Of a stretch of DNA of 64,000 bases, positions 14,714 through 23,788 are shown one piece after another. This DNA comes from Pseudomonas reinekei. GTDB taxonomy: Bacteria; Pseudomonadota; Gammaproteobacteria; Pseudomonadales; Pseudomonadaceae. The notes below the pieces were generated by a model. It worked only from the letters and a program-made list of their open reading frames with translations, was not told the DNA's origin and made no database searches. The stretch lies in the NCBI RefSeq assembly GCF_001945365.1, contig NZ_MSTQ01000023.1:1-64000 (forward strand), given 5' to 3'. A program made the position numbers and the translations under genes. Within the stretch, counting starts at the first letter, position 1. Each line of letters opens with the position of its first letter.

Positions 14714-15913
14714 GTGCAAAAAAGCGAAATGGGCTGGGTGGACTTCTCCGCTGATGACCGGGAACGGGTTAAACATGCTCTCAAACAGCTCGCCGAACCT
14801 GGCACTCTGGACGAGTTGGGCATTGGCAGCCTCCGAGACGGTTTCGCTGACCTGCTTTTTCCGGGTTTCTCCACCATTCAAACCCGTGCCAAATATCTGA
14901 TCACAATTCCCAGGATGCTTAGGGACTATCTGGCGCTTCCAGTTGTAGTGCGTCGCCGCCAGTCTCCGGAGCAATATCTCGTGGAGCGTGAAAATAAACT
15001 CGCCGCTTCACTCACCAAACGCCATGTGGGTGAAGGGGTGACCGGGATTATTGGTTCGTCGATGGGTGAAGGGGAGGGTGTGACGCGACACCCGTCCTCG
15101 GTGTATTGGGTTGCATTGCGAATCTGGGGAATAGTCGCGACGACTGCTTCGCGCAATCAGTTTCTTCGATCGCTGCGCTCTGATGAGGACCCGCTTGGCA
15201 GCACCCTCCTCGATGAGGTGGATGACCAGGACGCAGGCTCATGGGGTAGTCGCATCAAACTTGATCGTTACGCGCACGACTGGTTCGAGAATGTTGGCAT
15301 TCATTTGACGAATTCTGAAGCTGCCTTCCTAAGCGAAAAATTAAGAGCAGGGCCTTTCCATAGCTTGCCCACTCAGTTTGAACATCATGACCTTTGCAAC
15401 GAGATGTTGGGCTACCGAAGTTTCCCCGCGCTGGCGGAGGGCATTCGAAACAAGACGGATCTGCCGGTTAAAACCCGCGATGCTGTTGAAATGGCCCATA
15501 GCTTCAGCGAGTTGATTTGCGGCGCTCATATCCGGTTCAACCACTTGGTTGCGGTCAAAGGCGGCCGTGATGATCTAATTACTGCCTACGGGCAAGAATG
15601 GGAGGTCTGGAGCCAGTCACCCCATGTGGGGCCTGAAAGCGTCGCACAATGGGTGCGCGAGACAGGGGCAAGACCGAATGTCTATACGCTGCAGTTTCTC
15701 AACGATTGGAGCGGGGCGGTGGCTAAAGGCGCAACGCTTTCAAGCCTAGATGAGCTCGTACGCCAACAGGCAGTTCGCAACAAGCGGGAGCGCTCAATCC
15801 TGAACAAACCCTTACCCAGAGAGTTCGGCTGGATAGGCATGAAAAGGCTGGATTATCGCTGGTCCCAAGTGCGGACAATACTTAGCGACATCCGCGAGGG
15901 CCTAGCATGCTAA
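14714..15913 (+). CDS. DUF6361-family protein
   Basis: The protein has 399 residues starting at GTG 14714, with AAAGG seven bases upstream; an ATG five codons later (MGWVDFSADDRERV) is the alternative. The opening GWVDFSADDRERVKHAL and RDGFADLLFPGFSTIQTRAK, followed by a segment around YWVALRIWGIV, fit the DUF6361 family, whose function is unknown. It overlaps the next gene by seven bases and is the first gene of a three-gene operon with a phospholipase D-fold protein and a helicase. That constant company suggests a subunit or target-recognition role in a DNA-acting defence complex, which is inference. Confidence 0.8.
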   Translation: MQKSEMGWVDFSADDRERVKHALKQLAEPGTLDELGIGSLRDGFADLLFPGFSTIQTRAKYLITIPRMLRDYLALPVVVRRRQSPEQYLVERENKLAASLTKRHVGEGVTGIIGSSMGEGEGVTRHPSSVYWVALRIWGIVATTASRNQFLRSLRSDEDPLGSTLLDEVDDQDAGSWGSRIKLDRYAHDWFENVGIHLTNSEAAFLSEKLRAGPFHSLPTQFEHHDLCNEMLGYRSFPALAEGIRNKTDLPVKTRDAVEMAHSFSELICGAHIRFNHLVAVKGGRDDLITAYGQEWEVWSQSPHVGPESVAQWVRETGARPNVYTLQFLNDWSGAVAKGATLSSLDELVRQQAVRNKRERSILNKPLPREFGWIGMKRLDYRWSQVRTILSDIREGLAC

Positions 15914-17682
15914 ATCCTCGTACCGATCGCTTAGATTACGGCGACAAGCTGCGCTCCCCTCCTGGGTTTGAGCTGACGTATGCGTTGGCCACCAGTTATT
16001 CACTCGAACTGGATACGTTGTTGTGCCTGCCTATGGCGTTATCGTTCGACGCCACCCTTGAGGGTGATTGGCGTGAAAAGGAGCTGGCATTGCTGGAAGC
16101 GATCGGCACCCTGAAGGGGCGGCTGAAGGTGTTTTTCCAGCAGGGCTGCATAAAGGTGCCGCGTCAGTTTCACAAGCTGTTCACTTTGCTTGAACCCTGC
16201 CTGGTGCCAATGGTTCCGACCCAGACCTACAGTTCTTTTCACCCCAAGATATGGCTGCTGCGCTTTACGAACGACTCTCGGGACGTTCATTACCGTCTTC
16301 TTGTGCTCTCCCGAAACCTAACTTTCGATCGCAGTTGGGATCTTGCAATAGCGCTCGAAGGCAGGCTGACCAATACAGTGAAATCGGAGAGCGAAAGTCA
16401 GGGATTGCTCGATCTCCTCGGTGATCTGGCGCCCCAGGCCAAGGACTTCGTCCAAGCGTTCAAATGCTTCAAAAAAGAACTGCCGAAGGTGGAATGGCAG
16501 CGGCCGGTTGGATTCCATGGCTTGAAAACCTTGGCTGGAGTGCACTCCCGGATGCCCCTGGACTTTGGTTCAGGGACCGACACAGTGTTGGTGATGTCGC
16601 CGTTCCTGCATGCCGAAGCGTTGACGATGCTACGGGCTAGAGGCGCGCGGCATTGGCTTTTCAGTCGTGCCGAAGAGCTCGAACGTCTCGGTGCCGCTCT
16701 GTTGGAAGGCTGGGAATGTTTTGCCCTCAACGCCCGTGTAGTCGAAGGGGAAGACGAACTGGAACACCGTAAGCCGCAGAATCTTCACGCCAAGTTGATA
16801 CTCGTTCAGAACGGCGCGACGAGTCACTGGCATGTTGGTTCCGCGAACGCCACCAAAGCCGCGTTGGGGGGAACTAGTCCAGGTTCTGCGCGGAACACCG
16901 AATTCATGCTGCGTCTGTCCAGTTCCTCTCCAGAATATTGCGCTGAGCAGTTGAAAACCCAGTGGGTCGGTACTGCGGATAATCCCACCAGGATATTCCT
17001 ACCCTATTCCTTTGATCTTTCGGCTGTGCGCGAACCGGCTGATGACGAGCTTGTCTCCCGTGAAGTGCTGCAGACGCTCATCAGCGCGAAATGGAGGCTT
17101 TCGGCGCATCCAGATGAAATGGGCACTTATACCTGCGCCATGGAGTGCAGTGCCGATCTGCTCGTACTTCCGATCGGTGTTGAGGTGCAGTTGTTGGCTG
17201 GGTCTAAGCGCCAACCACTGGCTGCACAAATTAGTTGGGAAGGTCTTGGGCTGACTGATTTGACGGCATTCCTGGTGCTTCGGTTAACTGCGAATGGGGA
17301 AAGCGTCGAACGAGTCGTTAAGGCTGAGCTGGATATCGTCGGCGGTGATGGTCGGGAGCGCCAGATTGTGGCCGGCCTTATCGATAGCCCTCAAAAACTC
17401 ATGGCCTATCTGCATATGCTGTTACAGCCGAGTCGAGAGAAAGGCGAATGGCCTACCAACGATCAGGGCGGCACGATAAATACTCCAGCCGATGGACTCG
17501 AAGCGTTCATGAGTGGGCGGGTCTACGAGTCACTGCTTCGTTGCGCGGCCCGAGAGCCAGAGAGGTTAAACCGCATTGAGGCAGTACTGGAGCATCTGCG
17601 AGAAATCGAGGACCGGATACCGGCCGACTTCTCGACATTATGGAAGCACTTCAAACCCTTCATGGTTAAGGAACGATCATGA
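15907..17682 (+). CDS. Phospholipase D-fold nuclease-like protein
   Basis: The protein has 591 residues. Two HxK half-motifs are visible: FHPKIWLLRF at residues 111-120 with SRNLT at 135-139, and LHAKLILV at 293-300 with HVGSANATKAALGG at 309-322. These are the paired active-site motifs of the PLD superfamily, which includes nucleases of restriction and DISARM (DrmC) systems. Both lysines and histidines are present, so activity is plausible. The C-terminal 200 residues have no recognised domain. The start overlaps the DUF6361 stop, and the end overlaps the helicase start (ATGA at 17679), so translation is coupled. Confidence 0.82.
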   Translation: MLNPRTDRLDYGDKLRSPPGFELTYALATSYSLELDTLLCLPMALSFDATLEGDWREKELALLEAIGTLKGRLKVFFQQGCIKVPRQFHKLFTLLEPCLVPMVPTQTYSSFHPKIWLLRFTNDSRDVHYRLLVLSRNLTFDRSWDLAIALEGRLTNTVKSESESQGLLDLLGDLAPQAKDFVQAFKCFKKELPKVEWQRPVGFHGLKTLAGVHSRMPLDFGSGTDTVLVMSPFLHAEALTMLRARGARHWLFSRAEELERLGAALLEGWECFALNARVVEGEDELEHRKPQNLHAKLILVQNGATSHWHVGSANATKAALGGTSPGSARNTEFMLRLSSSSPEYCAEQLKTQWVGTADNPTRIFLPYSFDLSAVREPADDELVSREVLQTLISAKWRLSAHPDEMGTYTCAMECSADLLVLPIGVEVQLLAGSKRQPLAAQISWEGLGLTDLTAFLVLRLTANGESVERVVKAELDIVGGDGRERQIVAGLIDSPQKLMAYLHMLLQPSREKGEWPTNDQGGTINTPADGLEAFMSGRVYESLLRCAAREPERLNRIEAVLEHLREIEDRIPADFSTLWKHFKPFMVKERS

Positions 17683-20600
17683 GCTCAACAAGCTATCTGC
17701 CGGGCTCTGCTCACCACCAGCTTGCCGCCACACTGTCGAGCCTAAAGGATTTCCAGCGGGCAACCGTCGATCGCATCATCGGGTTGTTTAAGAATCCAGA
17801 ACACAGCCAGCGAATTTTGGTAGCCGACGAGGTAGGTCTGGGAAAAACCATCGTCGCCAAAGGCGTGGTCGCCTCGCTGTTAATGGAGTGGCACGAATCA
17901 CGGCCATTCAGGGTCACCTACATCTGTTCAAATCTGGCGCTGGCTAGTGAAAACCGTACCAAACTTGCTGTTTTCAAAAAGAACAGCCAGGCCAGATTCG
18001 TCCGAGAGCCGGCTTACTCACGACTCGCTGAAGTAGCCCTGTTACCGGAGGCGAGCGCCACGGATGATGCCCTGCTTGAGTTCTGTACGTTAACTCCCAG
18101 CACTTCATTTTCGATGACCTATGGCGCGGGTAACCGAAGAGAACGTCTGATCATTTTTGCTGCGTTGTTGAAAGATCCTGAAATAGGTCCTTTGCAAGAC
18201 CAACTCTCGGATCTGTTTCGCGAGCGAGTACAAGATGTGAATGGCTGGGTGTCAGATCTGAAAGCCATCAAGGCTCGCACTCTAGATGTTCAGGTGGTGG
18301 CTGATTTCCACCGCAAGCTACGCAGCACGAAAGTCCCGTGCGAACGCTCGATGCTGGAGGTGTTACAGCACATTGCCCAATTTGGGGTAGACCGTGATAG
18401 GTCTGAAGAGCGCGGTATATTGCGTGAGATACGGCTAGTGTTTGCTCACTGCTGTGCCGCGCAGTTGAAGGCTGATCTCTTTATTCTCGATGAGTTTCAA
18501 CGCTTCGATAGCCTCCTGGACCAGAGCGATGAGAACGAGCATTCACTGATCGCCCAGCAGGTTTTTCGCAATCGTCGTCGCGACAAGATCCTGCTTCTGT
18601 CCGCAACGCCGTTCAAGGCAATGAGTACAATCAACGACGATGAAAACGATGACGGTCACCTGATCAAGCTTCAGCAGATACTTCGGTTTCTCAATCTGAC
18701 ACCACTAACCACCTATGAACCGGCGCGAAAGTCGTTGCAGTCGGAATTGATGCGTCTGAGGCAACCCGGTATCAAGGTCGACCAGCTTTCATCTGAACCA
18801 CGCCATGCCTTGGAAGAGCTGTTGCGCCCATTGATCTGTCGTACCGAACGTAGCCAGATCGCCGGTAAAGGTGACGGGTTGACAGCGGACTTCGAGATTG
18901 ACTGCACTGCCGAGGTCAGTCCCGATGATGTACGTGCCTACATTGAGCTTGATCAGCTCAGTAAACAACTCGAGCAGAAGGCTCAGATTCGGGTGTCCGG
19001 GCAGATGATGGACTTCTTCAAATCCGCTGCATGGCCACTATCGTTCAGTACTGGCTACAAGCTACAGGAGGTATTACAACGCTGTTACCAAGCTGAAAAT
19101 CGGGATGTTTATCGGCAGGTAAGGCGTAGCAAGACGTTATGGCTACCTCGGGAGCGGGTTGCCAGCTATCAACTGAACGTTGCGCTTGAGGCACCAAACC
19201 CGAGCTTTCGAGCATTGACGAAACATCTGTTCACCAGCACCCGAAAAAATGGGCCCGAGATGCTTTTGTGGGTCCCACCCACCCGCCCGCATTACCCTTT
19301 GGCAGGCTTTTATTCCGGGCATGAGAACTTCACCAAGACCCTGGTCTTCTCCGCTTGGGCGATGGTCCCGCGCATGATGAGTGGGCTGCTCAGCTATGAG
19401 GCGGAGCGCCGCGCATTAGGCAAGCGGGCGGCGAAGCTAGAGTATTTTCCAACCAGAGGGCGTGGCGATGACTATACCCGGACCAGCCAGCACCAGGAGA
19501 CCCATAGACTGTTCCGCCTGGAGTCCTGTGATCTCGCTATCTGGTCACTGCTCTACCCTAGTAAAATGCTGGCGAAACTACCTTTGGATGTAGGCGGGGC
19601 TTCACTTGAGTCTCTGATTGCCTCGCGCATCACGCACTTCAAATCGCTGCTTGCGCCGCTAGGGGCGGGCCATGCGGGCACGCGGAATCAAAACCACTGG
19701 TATCTACTCGCGCCCATGTTATTGGACCAGTGCCATTTTTCGGGTTGGTGTGAGGCTTGGTTGGCGAGTGAAGAAATTGCGCCAGAGCGTGCCGAAGAAA
19801 TTCAAAAACGACTGAACAATACGAATCTGCTTGGCGTCATGCCCGATGATCTGCCGGAATATTTGGCGTGGCTATCCGTTGGCTCGCCCGCAGTATGCGC
19901 TTATCGAGCGCTGCTGGTATCCGGTAGGGAGAGCGACGGGCACCAACAGCAAGCAACCCAGGTTGCCCACTCGTTCATGACATTGTTCAACACCTTGAAT
20001 GGCAGCGCCGCCATCCGCCGTATGCCTGATCGCCAGCACTGGTGGAGCATGGTTCGCTATTGCGCAGAGGGCGGATTGCAGGCCGTACTCGAAGAGTACT
20101 TTTATATGCTCGCGCCTGAAGGCAACGCTGAGAAAGTCGTCGAGGCGGTCAGCAACGTTTTGCATACCCGCGCTTCGAGCGTCAAAGTCTGGAAGGCGGG
20201 TGACAAGACCGATCACACGCATCTGCGCTGTCATTACGCTGTGCAACTCGGCACACAGAGCATCAGCGATAGTAAGGGACAGGAACGTGTGGTCAGCATC
20301 CGAGAGAGTTTCAACTCGCCGTTCCGTCCATTTGTGCTCACCTCCACGTCCATCGGCCAAGAAGGTCTGGACTTTCATTGGTATTGCAGTGACATCGTGC
20401 ACTGGAACCTGCCCGGTAATCCAATCGACCTGGAACAGCGGGAAGGTCGCGTGAACCGCTATCAATCGCTGGTCGTGCGTAGGCGTGTAGCCCAAGCACT
20501 TGCTGACCACCCTGAGGCGCCTCAAGGATGGCACGCTTTGTTTGAAACGGCTGCAGGGCAAGATCGGAGCACTGATCTCGTACCTTATTGGCACTACCCA

Positions 20601-20891
20601 ACCGGCGACGCCAAGATTCGCCGCTTGGTGCCAATGCTTGCCCTCAGCCATGAACATCAGCGATATCCGCAGATGTTGAAAATACTGTCGTTGTATCGAC
20701 TGGCGTTCGGGCAGCCTGGCCAGAGTGAGTTGGTGGCGTATTTGAATGGTTTGAATCTCAGCGAAGGGGAGCTTGATGAACTCAAACAGCGTCTGATGAT
20801 TCAGCTGGCACCAGTATTGTACGGAGGCGGGGGGCAATCCGGTGAGTACCAGCAAGCGTCGTACTCCCAAGAGCCGATTTATGCAGTGTGA
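17679..20891 (+). CDS. SNF2-like helicase of a PLD/DUF6361 module, 1070 aa
   Basis: Walker A reads LVADEVGLGKT at residues 47-57. The Walker B/motif II is FILDEFQRF (DEFQ at 271-274, in place of DEAH/DEAQ) and motif III is LLLSATPFKAM at 306-315. Late motifs are SIGQEGLDFHWY and DLEQREGRVNRYQS, with the motif VI arginines near 920-926. There is a large insertion between the two RecA domains (about 330-850). The protein should be an ATP-driven DNA translocase. Its partners are a PLD nuclease-like protein and DUF6361, encoded directly upstream in overlapping frames. No methyltransferase accompanies it, which separates it from DISARM. Confidence 0.88.
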   Translation: MSSTSYLPGSAHHQLAATLSSLKDFQRATVDRIIGLFKNPEHSQRILVADEVGLGKTIVAKGVVASLLMEWHESRPFRVTYICSNLALASENRTKLAVFKKNSQARFVREPAYSRLAEVALLPEASATDDALLEFCTLTPSTSFSMTYGAGNRRERLIIFAALLKDPEIGPLQDQLSDLFRERVQDVNGWVSDLKAIKARTLDVQVVADFHRKLRSTKVPCERSMLEVLQHIAQFGVDRDRSEERGILREIRLVFAHCCAAQLKADLFILDEFQRFDSLLDQSDENEHSLIAQQVFRNRRRDKILLLSATPFKAMSTINDDENDDGHLIKLQQILRFLNLTPLTTYEPARKSLQSELMRLRQPGIKVDQLSSEPRHALEELLRPLICRTERSQIAGKGDGLTADFEIDCTAEVSPDDVRAYIELDQLSKQLEQKAQIRVSGQMMDFFKSAAWPLSFSTGYKLQEVLQRCYQAENRDVYRQVRRSKTLWLPRERVASYQLNVALEAPNPSFRALTKHLFTSTRKNGPEMLLWVPPTRPHYPLAGFYSGHENFTKTLVFSAWAMVPRMMSGLLSYEAERRALGKRAAKLEYFPTRGRGDDYTRTSQHQETHRLFRLESCDLAIWSLLYPSKMLAKLPLDVGGASLESLIASRITHFKSLLAPLGAGHAGTRNQNHWYLLAPMLLDQCHFSGWCEAWLASEEIAPERAEEIQKRLNNTNLLGVMPDDLPEYLAWLSVGSPAVCAYRALLVSGRESDGHQQQATQVAHSFMTLFNTLNGSAAIRRMPDRQHWWSMVRYCAEGGLQAVLEEYFYMLAPEGNAEKVVEAVSNVLHTRASSVKVWKAGDKTDHTHLRCHYAVQLGTQSISDSKGQERVVSIRESFNSPFRPFVLTSTSIGQEGLDFHWYCSDIVHWNLPGNPIDLEQREGRVNRYQSLVVRRRVAQALADHPEAPQGWHALFETAAGQDRSTDLVPYWHYPTGDAKIRRLVPMLALSHEHQRYPQMLKILSLYRLAFGQPGQSELVAYLNGLNLSEGELDELKQRLMIQLAPVLYGGGGQSGEYQQASYSQEPIYAV

Positions 20892-20970
20892 TCATTCGAG
20901 GTTTTCAGTCACTGGATGTGTTACCGGCAAATAAGGATGGGGCGCCAGGACTGTCTGTCACAGTGCCGGA

Positions 20971-20981
20971 GGGGGACAAAA
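20971..20981 (-). repeat. Inverted copy of the integrase-proximal repeat core
   Basis: GGGGGACAAAA at 20971-20981 is the complement of TTTTGTCCCCC, which occurs at 22442-22452 just upstream of the integrase start. The two copies flank the integrase gene in inverted orientation. They may be arm-type binding sites of the integrase. The identity rests on 11 bases. Confidence 0.35.
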
Positions 20982-21010
20982 AATGTGGTCGAGCAGTACT
21001 TGTAAGAATT

Positions 21011-21033
21011 AGGCCAAGTGTGAGACTTGGCCT
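21011..21033. terminator. Hairpin between the helicase and integrase genes
   Basis: A perfect 9-bp stem, AGGCCAAGT (21011-21019) with ACTTGGCCT (21025-21033), has a five-base loop. It lies between two convergent genes, the helicase operon ending at 20891 and the integrase ending at 21156, so it could serve either transcript. No strong T run follows on either strand. The rest of 20892-21155 holds no gene that I can support. Confidence 0.45.
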
Positions 21034-21155
21034 GATATGGGGAGTATTCAGATAGCCTTATATTTGCCATAGAAGGGCGGCCTCTGATTGAGTTTGTCGT
21101 CATAGCACCCGTATGTTTTCAAAGGATCAACAGAGAAAGATGGGTTGTGTCAGTC

Positions 21156-22421
21156 TCAGGCATTGGCTCGCAGTAGCTGCTGCTTTCTTCCCGAAGCCGG
21201 ATTAGCGGCTTTTTCGAGATCGACAATTGGTTTGCTGAAGAAGTCGGCCCAATCTGACATAAGTGCACGTCGCTTATCGAGAAAGTCGGAGCGAGAGTAG
21301 GCCCCTTCAGTCTGATCCCGCTCATCATGGGCTAGGGCCATTTCGCAAACCTCGCGTGGGTAGTGAGTACATTCACCGGCCCAGTCTCGAAATGAGGATC
21401 GAAAGCCATGTCGCGTGATGTGTTCGTATCCCATTCCATGAAGGAGCGTGCGTATGGCATTTGCGTGCATTACCCCGCTCTTGCCCTGGCCTGGGAATAG
21501 ATAAGGACTTCCCTCATTTCGAGGAATGCTCTGCACCAGCGTTACGACTTTATCGGCAAGTGGGATTACGAATGCTACTCGCATCTTCATGCGCTCATCT
21601 GGCAGCGACCACGTAGCAGCTTCCAAATCAAACTCATCCCACCGTGCAAACCTCACCATATGGGCTCGTGCACTGGTGAGAATGAGCAATTGAGCAGCCA
21701 GTGACGCTGGTGTGTTGCTTGCTCTGAGTTTGTTCATTAGTGCTGGCACGTCCTGCCATCGCAGCGCTTCAAAGTGCTCGCGTTTCCGTGCCTTCTTCTT
21801 TTCAGCGCGACTCAACAGATTGTCTAGGTGCCCACGCCAGCGAGCAGGGTTTTCGCCTTCTCGTAAATTCCGTGCCTTGGCGGCGTCCAGAACCTGCTCA
21901 ATCTGCCCTCGTACCTCGTCGGCCGTTCTGGTCTTGGTGGTCCAGATGGGTTGCAGCACCTTGAGCACTTGGGGCGTGCCTACTTCCTCGGCAGACAGTT
22001 TGCCAATATGGGGAAGCGCATACAGCTCCAGCTTCCGTAGCCAGCCCTTACGCCACTTCTCTGACCAGGTGCCTCCGTGGGCCTCGCAGTATTCTTTCGC
22101 GAGCGTCTCGAACTTCAGCTGTTTTGCCTCGCTGGTTCGTTGGGCTTCGCGTTGAGCGGCGCGCTCGATGTCGCGAGCGGCTAGAGGATCTACACCATCG
22201 CTTAATTGACTGCGTTTGGCGCTGGCTTCAAGCCTCGCTTTCTTTAAACTCACTTCAGGGAATGAGCCCAGGCCCATCTCCCTACGACGCCCCGCTAGTT
22301 GAAAGCGAAGCAGCCAGGATTTACGCCCGGTAGGTTTGACAACCAAGCGAAGCCCATCACCATCTTCATAGGTGCCGGGTTCGGTTAGGTTTTCGACTTG
22401 TTTCGGATTCAGCTTACCCAT
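21156..22421 (-). CDS. P4-type tyrosine recombinase (island integrase)
   Basis: The protein has 421 residues with ATG 22419-22421 as start (MGKLNPKQVENLTEPGTYED). A longer frame to 22472 would translate the upstream tandem repeats and is rejected. The N-terminal DUF4102-like arm-binding domain (GDGLRLVVKPTGRKSWLLRF) is followed by a SAM-like core-binding domain and a catalytic domain with Arg252 (LTSARAHMVRF), His338-x-x-Arg341 (RHGFRSSFRDWAG), His365 (LAHDERDQ) and Tyr375 (EGAYSR). All catalytic residues are present, so the enzyme is probably active. It marks the right end of the accessory island, although no tRNA gene is seen next to it. Confidence 0.92.
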   Translation of the reverse strand: MGKLNPKQVENLTEPGTYEDGDGLRLVVKPTGRKSWLLRFQLAGRRREMGLGSFPEVSLKKARLEASAKRSQLSDGVDPLAARDIERAAQREAQRTSEAKQLKFETLAKEYCEAHGGTWSEKWRKGWLRKLELYALPHIGKLSAEEVGTPQVLKVLQPIWTTKTRTADEVRGQIEQVLDAAKARNLREGENPARWRGHLDNLLSRAEKKKARKREHFEALRWQDVPALMNKLRASNTPASLAAQLLILTSARAHMVRFARWDEFDLEAATWSLPDERMKMRVAFVIPLADKVVTLVQSIPRNEGSPYLFPGQGKSGVMHANAIRTLLHGMGYEHITRHGFRSSFRDWAGECTHYPREVCEMALAHDERDQTEGAYSRSDFLDKRRALMSDWADFFSKPIVDLEKAANPASGRKQQLLRANA

Positions 22422-22444
22422 TGGATTTCCCCTTTCGTCCCTTT

Positions 22445-22467
22445 TGTCCCCCCACCTGTCCCCCCAC
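22445..22467. repeat. Tandem TGTCCCCCCAC repeats upstream of the integrase
   Basis: TGTCCCCCCAC occurs at 22445-22455 and 22457-22467, a 12-bp period, 24-46 bases before the integrase start codon. A partial third copy (CGTCCCTTTTG) precedes them. Short tandem repeats at this place are common arm-type or autoregulatory sites of P4-type integrases. The repeats read through in frame as WGDRWGDKR, which explains the spurious longer frame. Confidence 0.6.
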
Positions 22468-22591
22468 TTCATCGTCGGATGAGGTCAAATGGCGTTGAAC
22501 ACCATCGGACAGGGGAATGCCTGAAACCCCCGGAATAGCTAAGCTATCAGGAAGATTCTCGGGCGGGATAGGATTATTTTGGACAATTAAA
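22468..22591. other. Probable island-chromosome junction region
   Basis: No gene was found. The sequence lies between the integrase control repeats and the terminator of the chromosomal repressor transcript, so the attachment site should be here or within the terminator itself. There is no tRNA and no recognisable 3' gene end. The core att sequence cannot be defined because the other island end is outside the window. Confidence 0.4.
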
Positions 22592-22612
22592 AAGCCGGCT
22601 TGTGGCCGGCTT
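22592..22612 (-). terminator. Rho-independent terminator, minus strand
   Basis: On the minus strand AAGCCGGC pairs with GCCGGCTT around a five-base loop and is followed by TTTAATTG. It lies about 200 bases after the stop of the S24 repressor gene. The intervening 22613-22813 shows no supported gene on either strand and may be a long 3' leader or hold a small RNA ending at this terminator. Confidence 0.75.
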
Positions 22613-22813
22613 CTCGGGGACTGGCTTGGATCATTTTTGGTAAACCGCGCCAGCCTTCAAAACGTACACCCGGATCTTGCGTCCGGCTGCGGGACTTGGC
22701 GAGAAAATCATCTGCCTTGTCGGTGCGATCTGGGCCGCGGGGCGGGTCGATGCGCAAATGTGGGGCGCAGCATACTGATTTTTTTGGGGAATTCCCAGTC
22801 TGGTGTACGGGCG

Positions 22814-23566
22814 CTAGAGGAATGGCACTTCCGGCCTGCGCTTGTTCAGTGTCGACCACCAGAACACCCAACCCAGGACTCTGATGTTCTGTTCGTCGAT
22901 TTGCGCGGCTCTGAAGATTTCGTCCGGGTGCTCGGCGCTGTTGTGGCTGCGCATGCGCAACGCGTTGCCAGGGACTCGGTGCAGGTATTTGATTCGTAGC
23001 ATGCCGTCGTGCTCGATGGCGTAGATCTCGCCATCGACAATTTGCGTGAGTCCGCGATCAATGGCGAGCAATGAGCCGTCTTCGATTTTTTCGGCCATGC
23101 TGTTGCCGATCATGCGGGTGCAAATGGCATCCGCGTGGTTGATTTCCAGGGAGTCGAGATCGCTGCGCAGCATGCGTATGGATTGCTCGGGATCTCTGAT
23201 AACGTGGGTTTTGAGCTCGCCGGGTGTTATCGCCACTTCTTTATAGAAGGGCAGTTCCACGTCATTCGGCTCGATGACTCTGTAGGCGCCGCGCATTGCC
23301 TGAGCGTCGAAGGTGTTGCCGGAATCGTCGAGCAAACGCAGTTCCATTGCGTCTTTGGGCCCTTCGCCGATTTTTAGCCACTTGACGTTGACGGACAGTT
23401 TTTTTGCGACTTCTTCCATGCGGTAGTGGGGCACTCCGCGGGTATACCAGTTGTGGACATTTTGTGGCTTGGGAATATTCAGGAATTCGGCAAATGCCGT
23501 CGTCGTGATATTCGCCTCTTCGAGGAGCATTTTGAATCGTGGACCGCAGGTTTTGTTCTTTTTCAT
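22814..23566 (-). CDS. XRE / S24 peptidase-type repressor (CI/LexA-like)
   Basis: The protein has 250 residues. An N-terminal helix-turn-helix (about 10-65; FKMLLEEANITTTAFAEFLN, NVHNWYTRGVPHYRMEEVAK) is fused to an S24 signal-peptidase-like domain. The catalytic serine is in RMIGNSMAEKI (near 155) and the lysine in LRIKYLHR (near 195). Proteins of this type, such as PrtR of Pseudomonas, are RecA-sensitive repressors of prophage or pyocin genes. No phage genes are seen nearby. It may be a chromosomal SOS-linked regulator or the relic of a prophage. It is separated from ppa by a terminator. Confidence 0.85.
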   Translation of the reverse strand: MKKNKTCGPRFKMLLEEANITTTAFAEFLNIPKPQNVHNWYTRGVPHYRMEEVAKKLSVNVKWLKIGEGPKDAMELRLLDDSGNTFDAQAMRGAYRVIEPNDVELPFYKEVAITPGELKTHVIRDPEQSIRMLRSDLDSLEINHADAICTRMIGNSMAEKIEDGSLLAIDRGLTQIVDGEIYAIEHDGMLRIKYLHRVPGNALRMRSHNSAEHPDEIFRAAQIDEQNIRVLGWVFWWSTLNKRRPEVPFL

Positions 23567-23736
23567 AAACGCGAGTCTACCGGCGTCGCGTAAGGCTTTG
23601 GTTCAACGAGGCGTTCAAATTTCGCCAGAATTTTACGACCGGATGTAAGACGCTCCCGGGGAAAATTAAACAAGAAAAACCGAAGCCAACCTAGCCTAAA
23701 CGGTCGGTTTAGTCAGGCTTTATGAGCGCCCACAAA

Positions 23737-23759
23737 AAACCCCGGATCAACCGGGGTTT
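23737..23759 (-). terminator. Terminator of ppa (bidirectional)
   Basis: AAACCCCGG (23737-23745) pairs with CCGGGGTTT (23751-23759) around ATCAA. On the minus strand it is followed by a T run (complement of CACAAAAA), about 30 bases after the ppa stop, and TTTTTC follows on the plus strand too. Confidence 0.85.
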
Positions 23760-23788
23760 TTCTTGAAGCCTGAAGCTCGCAGCAGTGC

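Noticed and set aside
15030..15085. Direct repeat of GGGTGAAGGGG in the DUF6361 gene
   Set aside because: It is in frame, encodes a Gly-Glu-rich loop, and looks like simple coding redundancy.
14714..20891. DISARM system
   Set aside because: A helicase and a PLD protein are present, but no methyltransferase, DrmA or DrmB was found, and DUF6361 is not a DISARM subunit.
22422..22813. tRNA or tmRNA gene as island attachment site
   Set aside because: No cloverleaf, CCA end or tmRNA tail pattern was found on reading either strand.
22587..22871. Minus-strand frame of 94 codons after the S24 repressor gene
   Set aside because: It overlaps the repressor 3' end in another frame and ends inside the terminator; no start site is convincing, though a small RNA remains possible.
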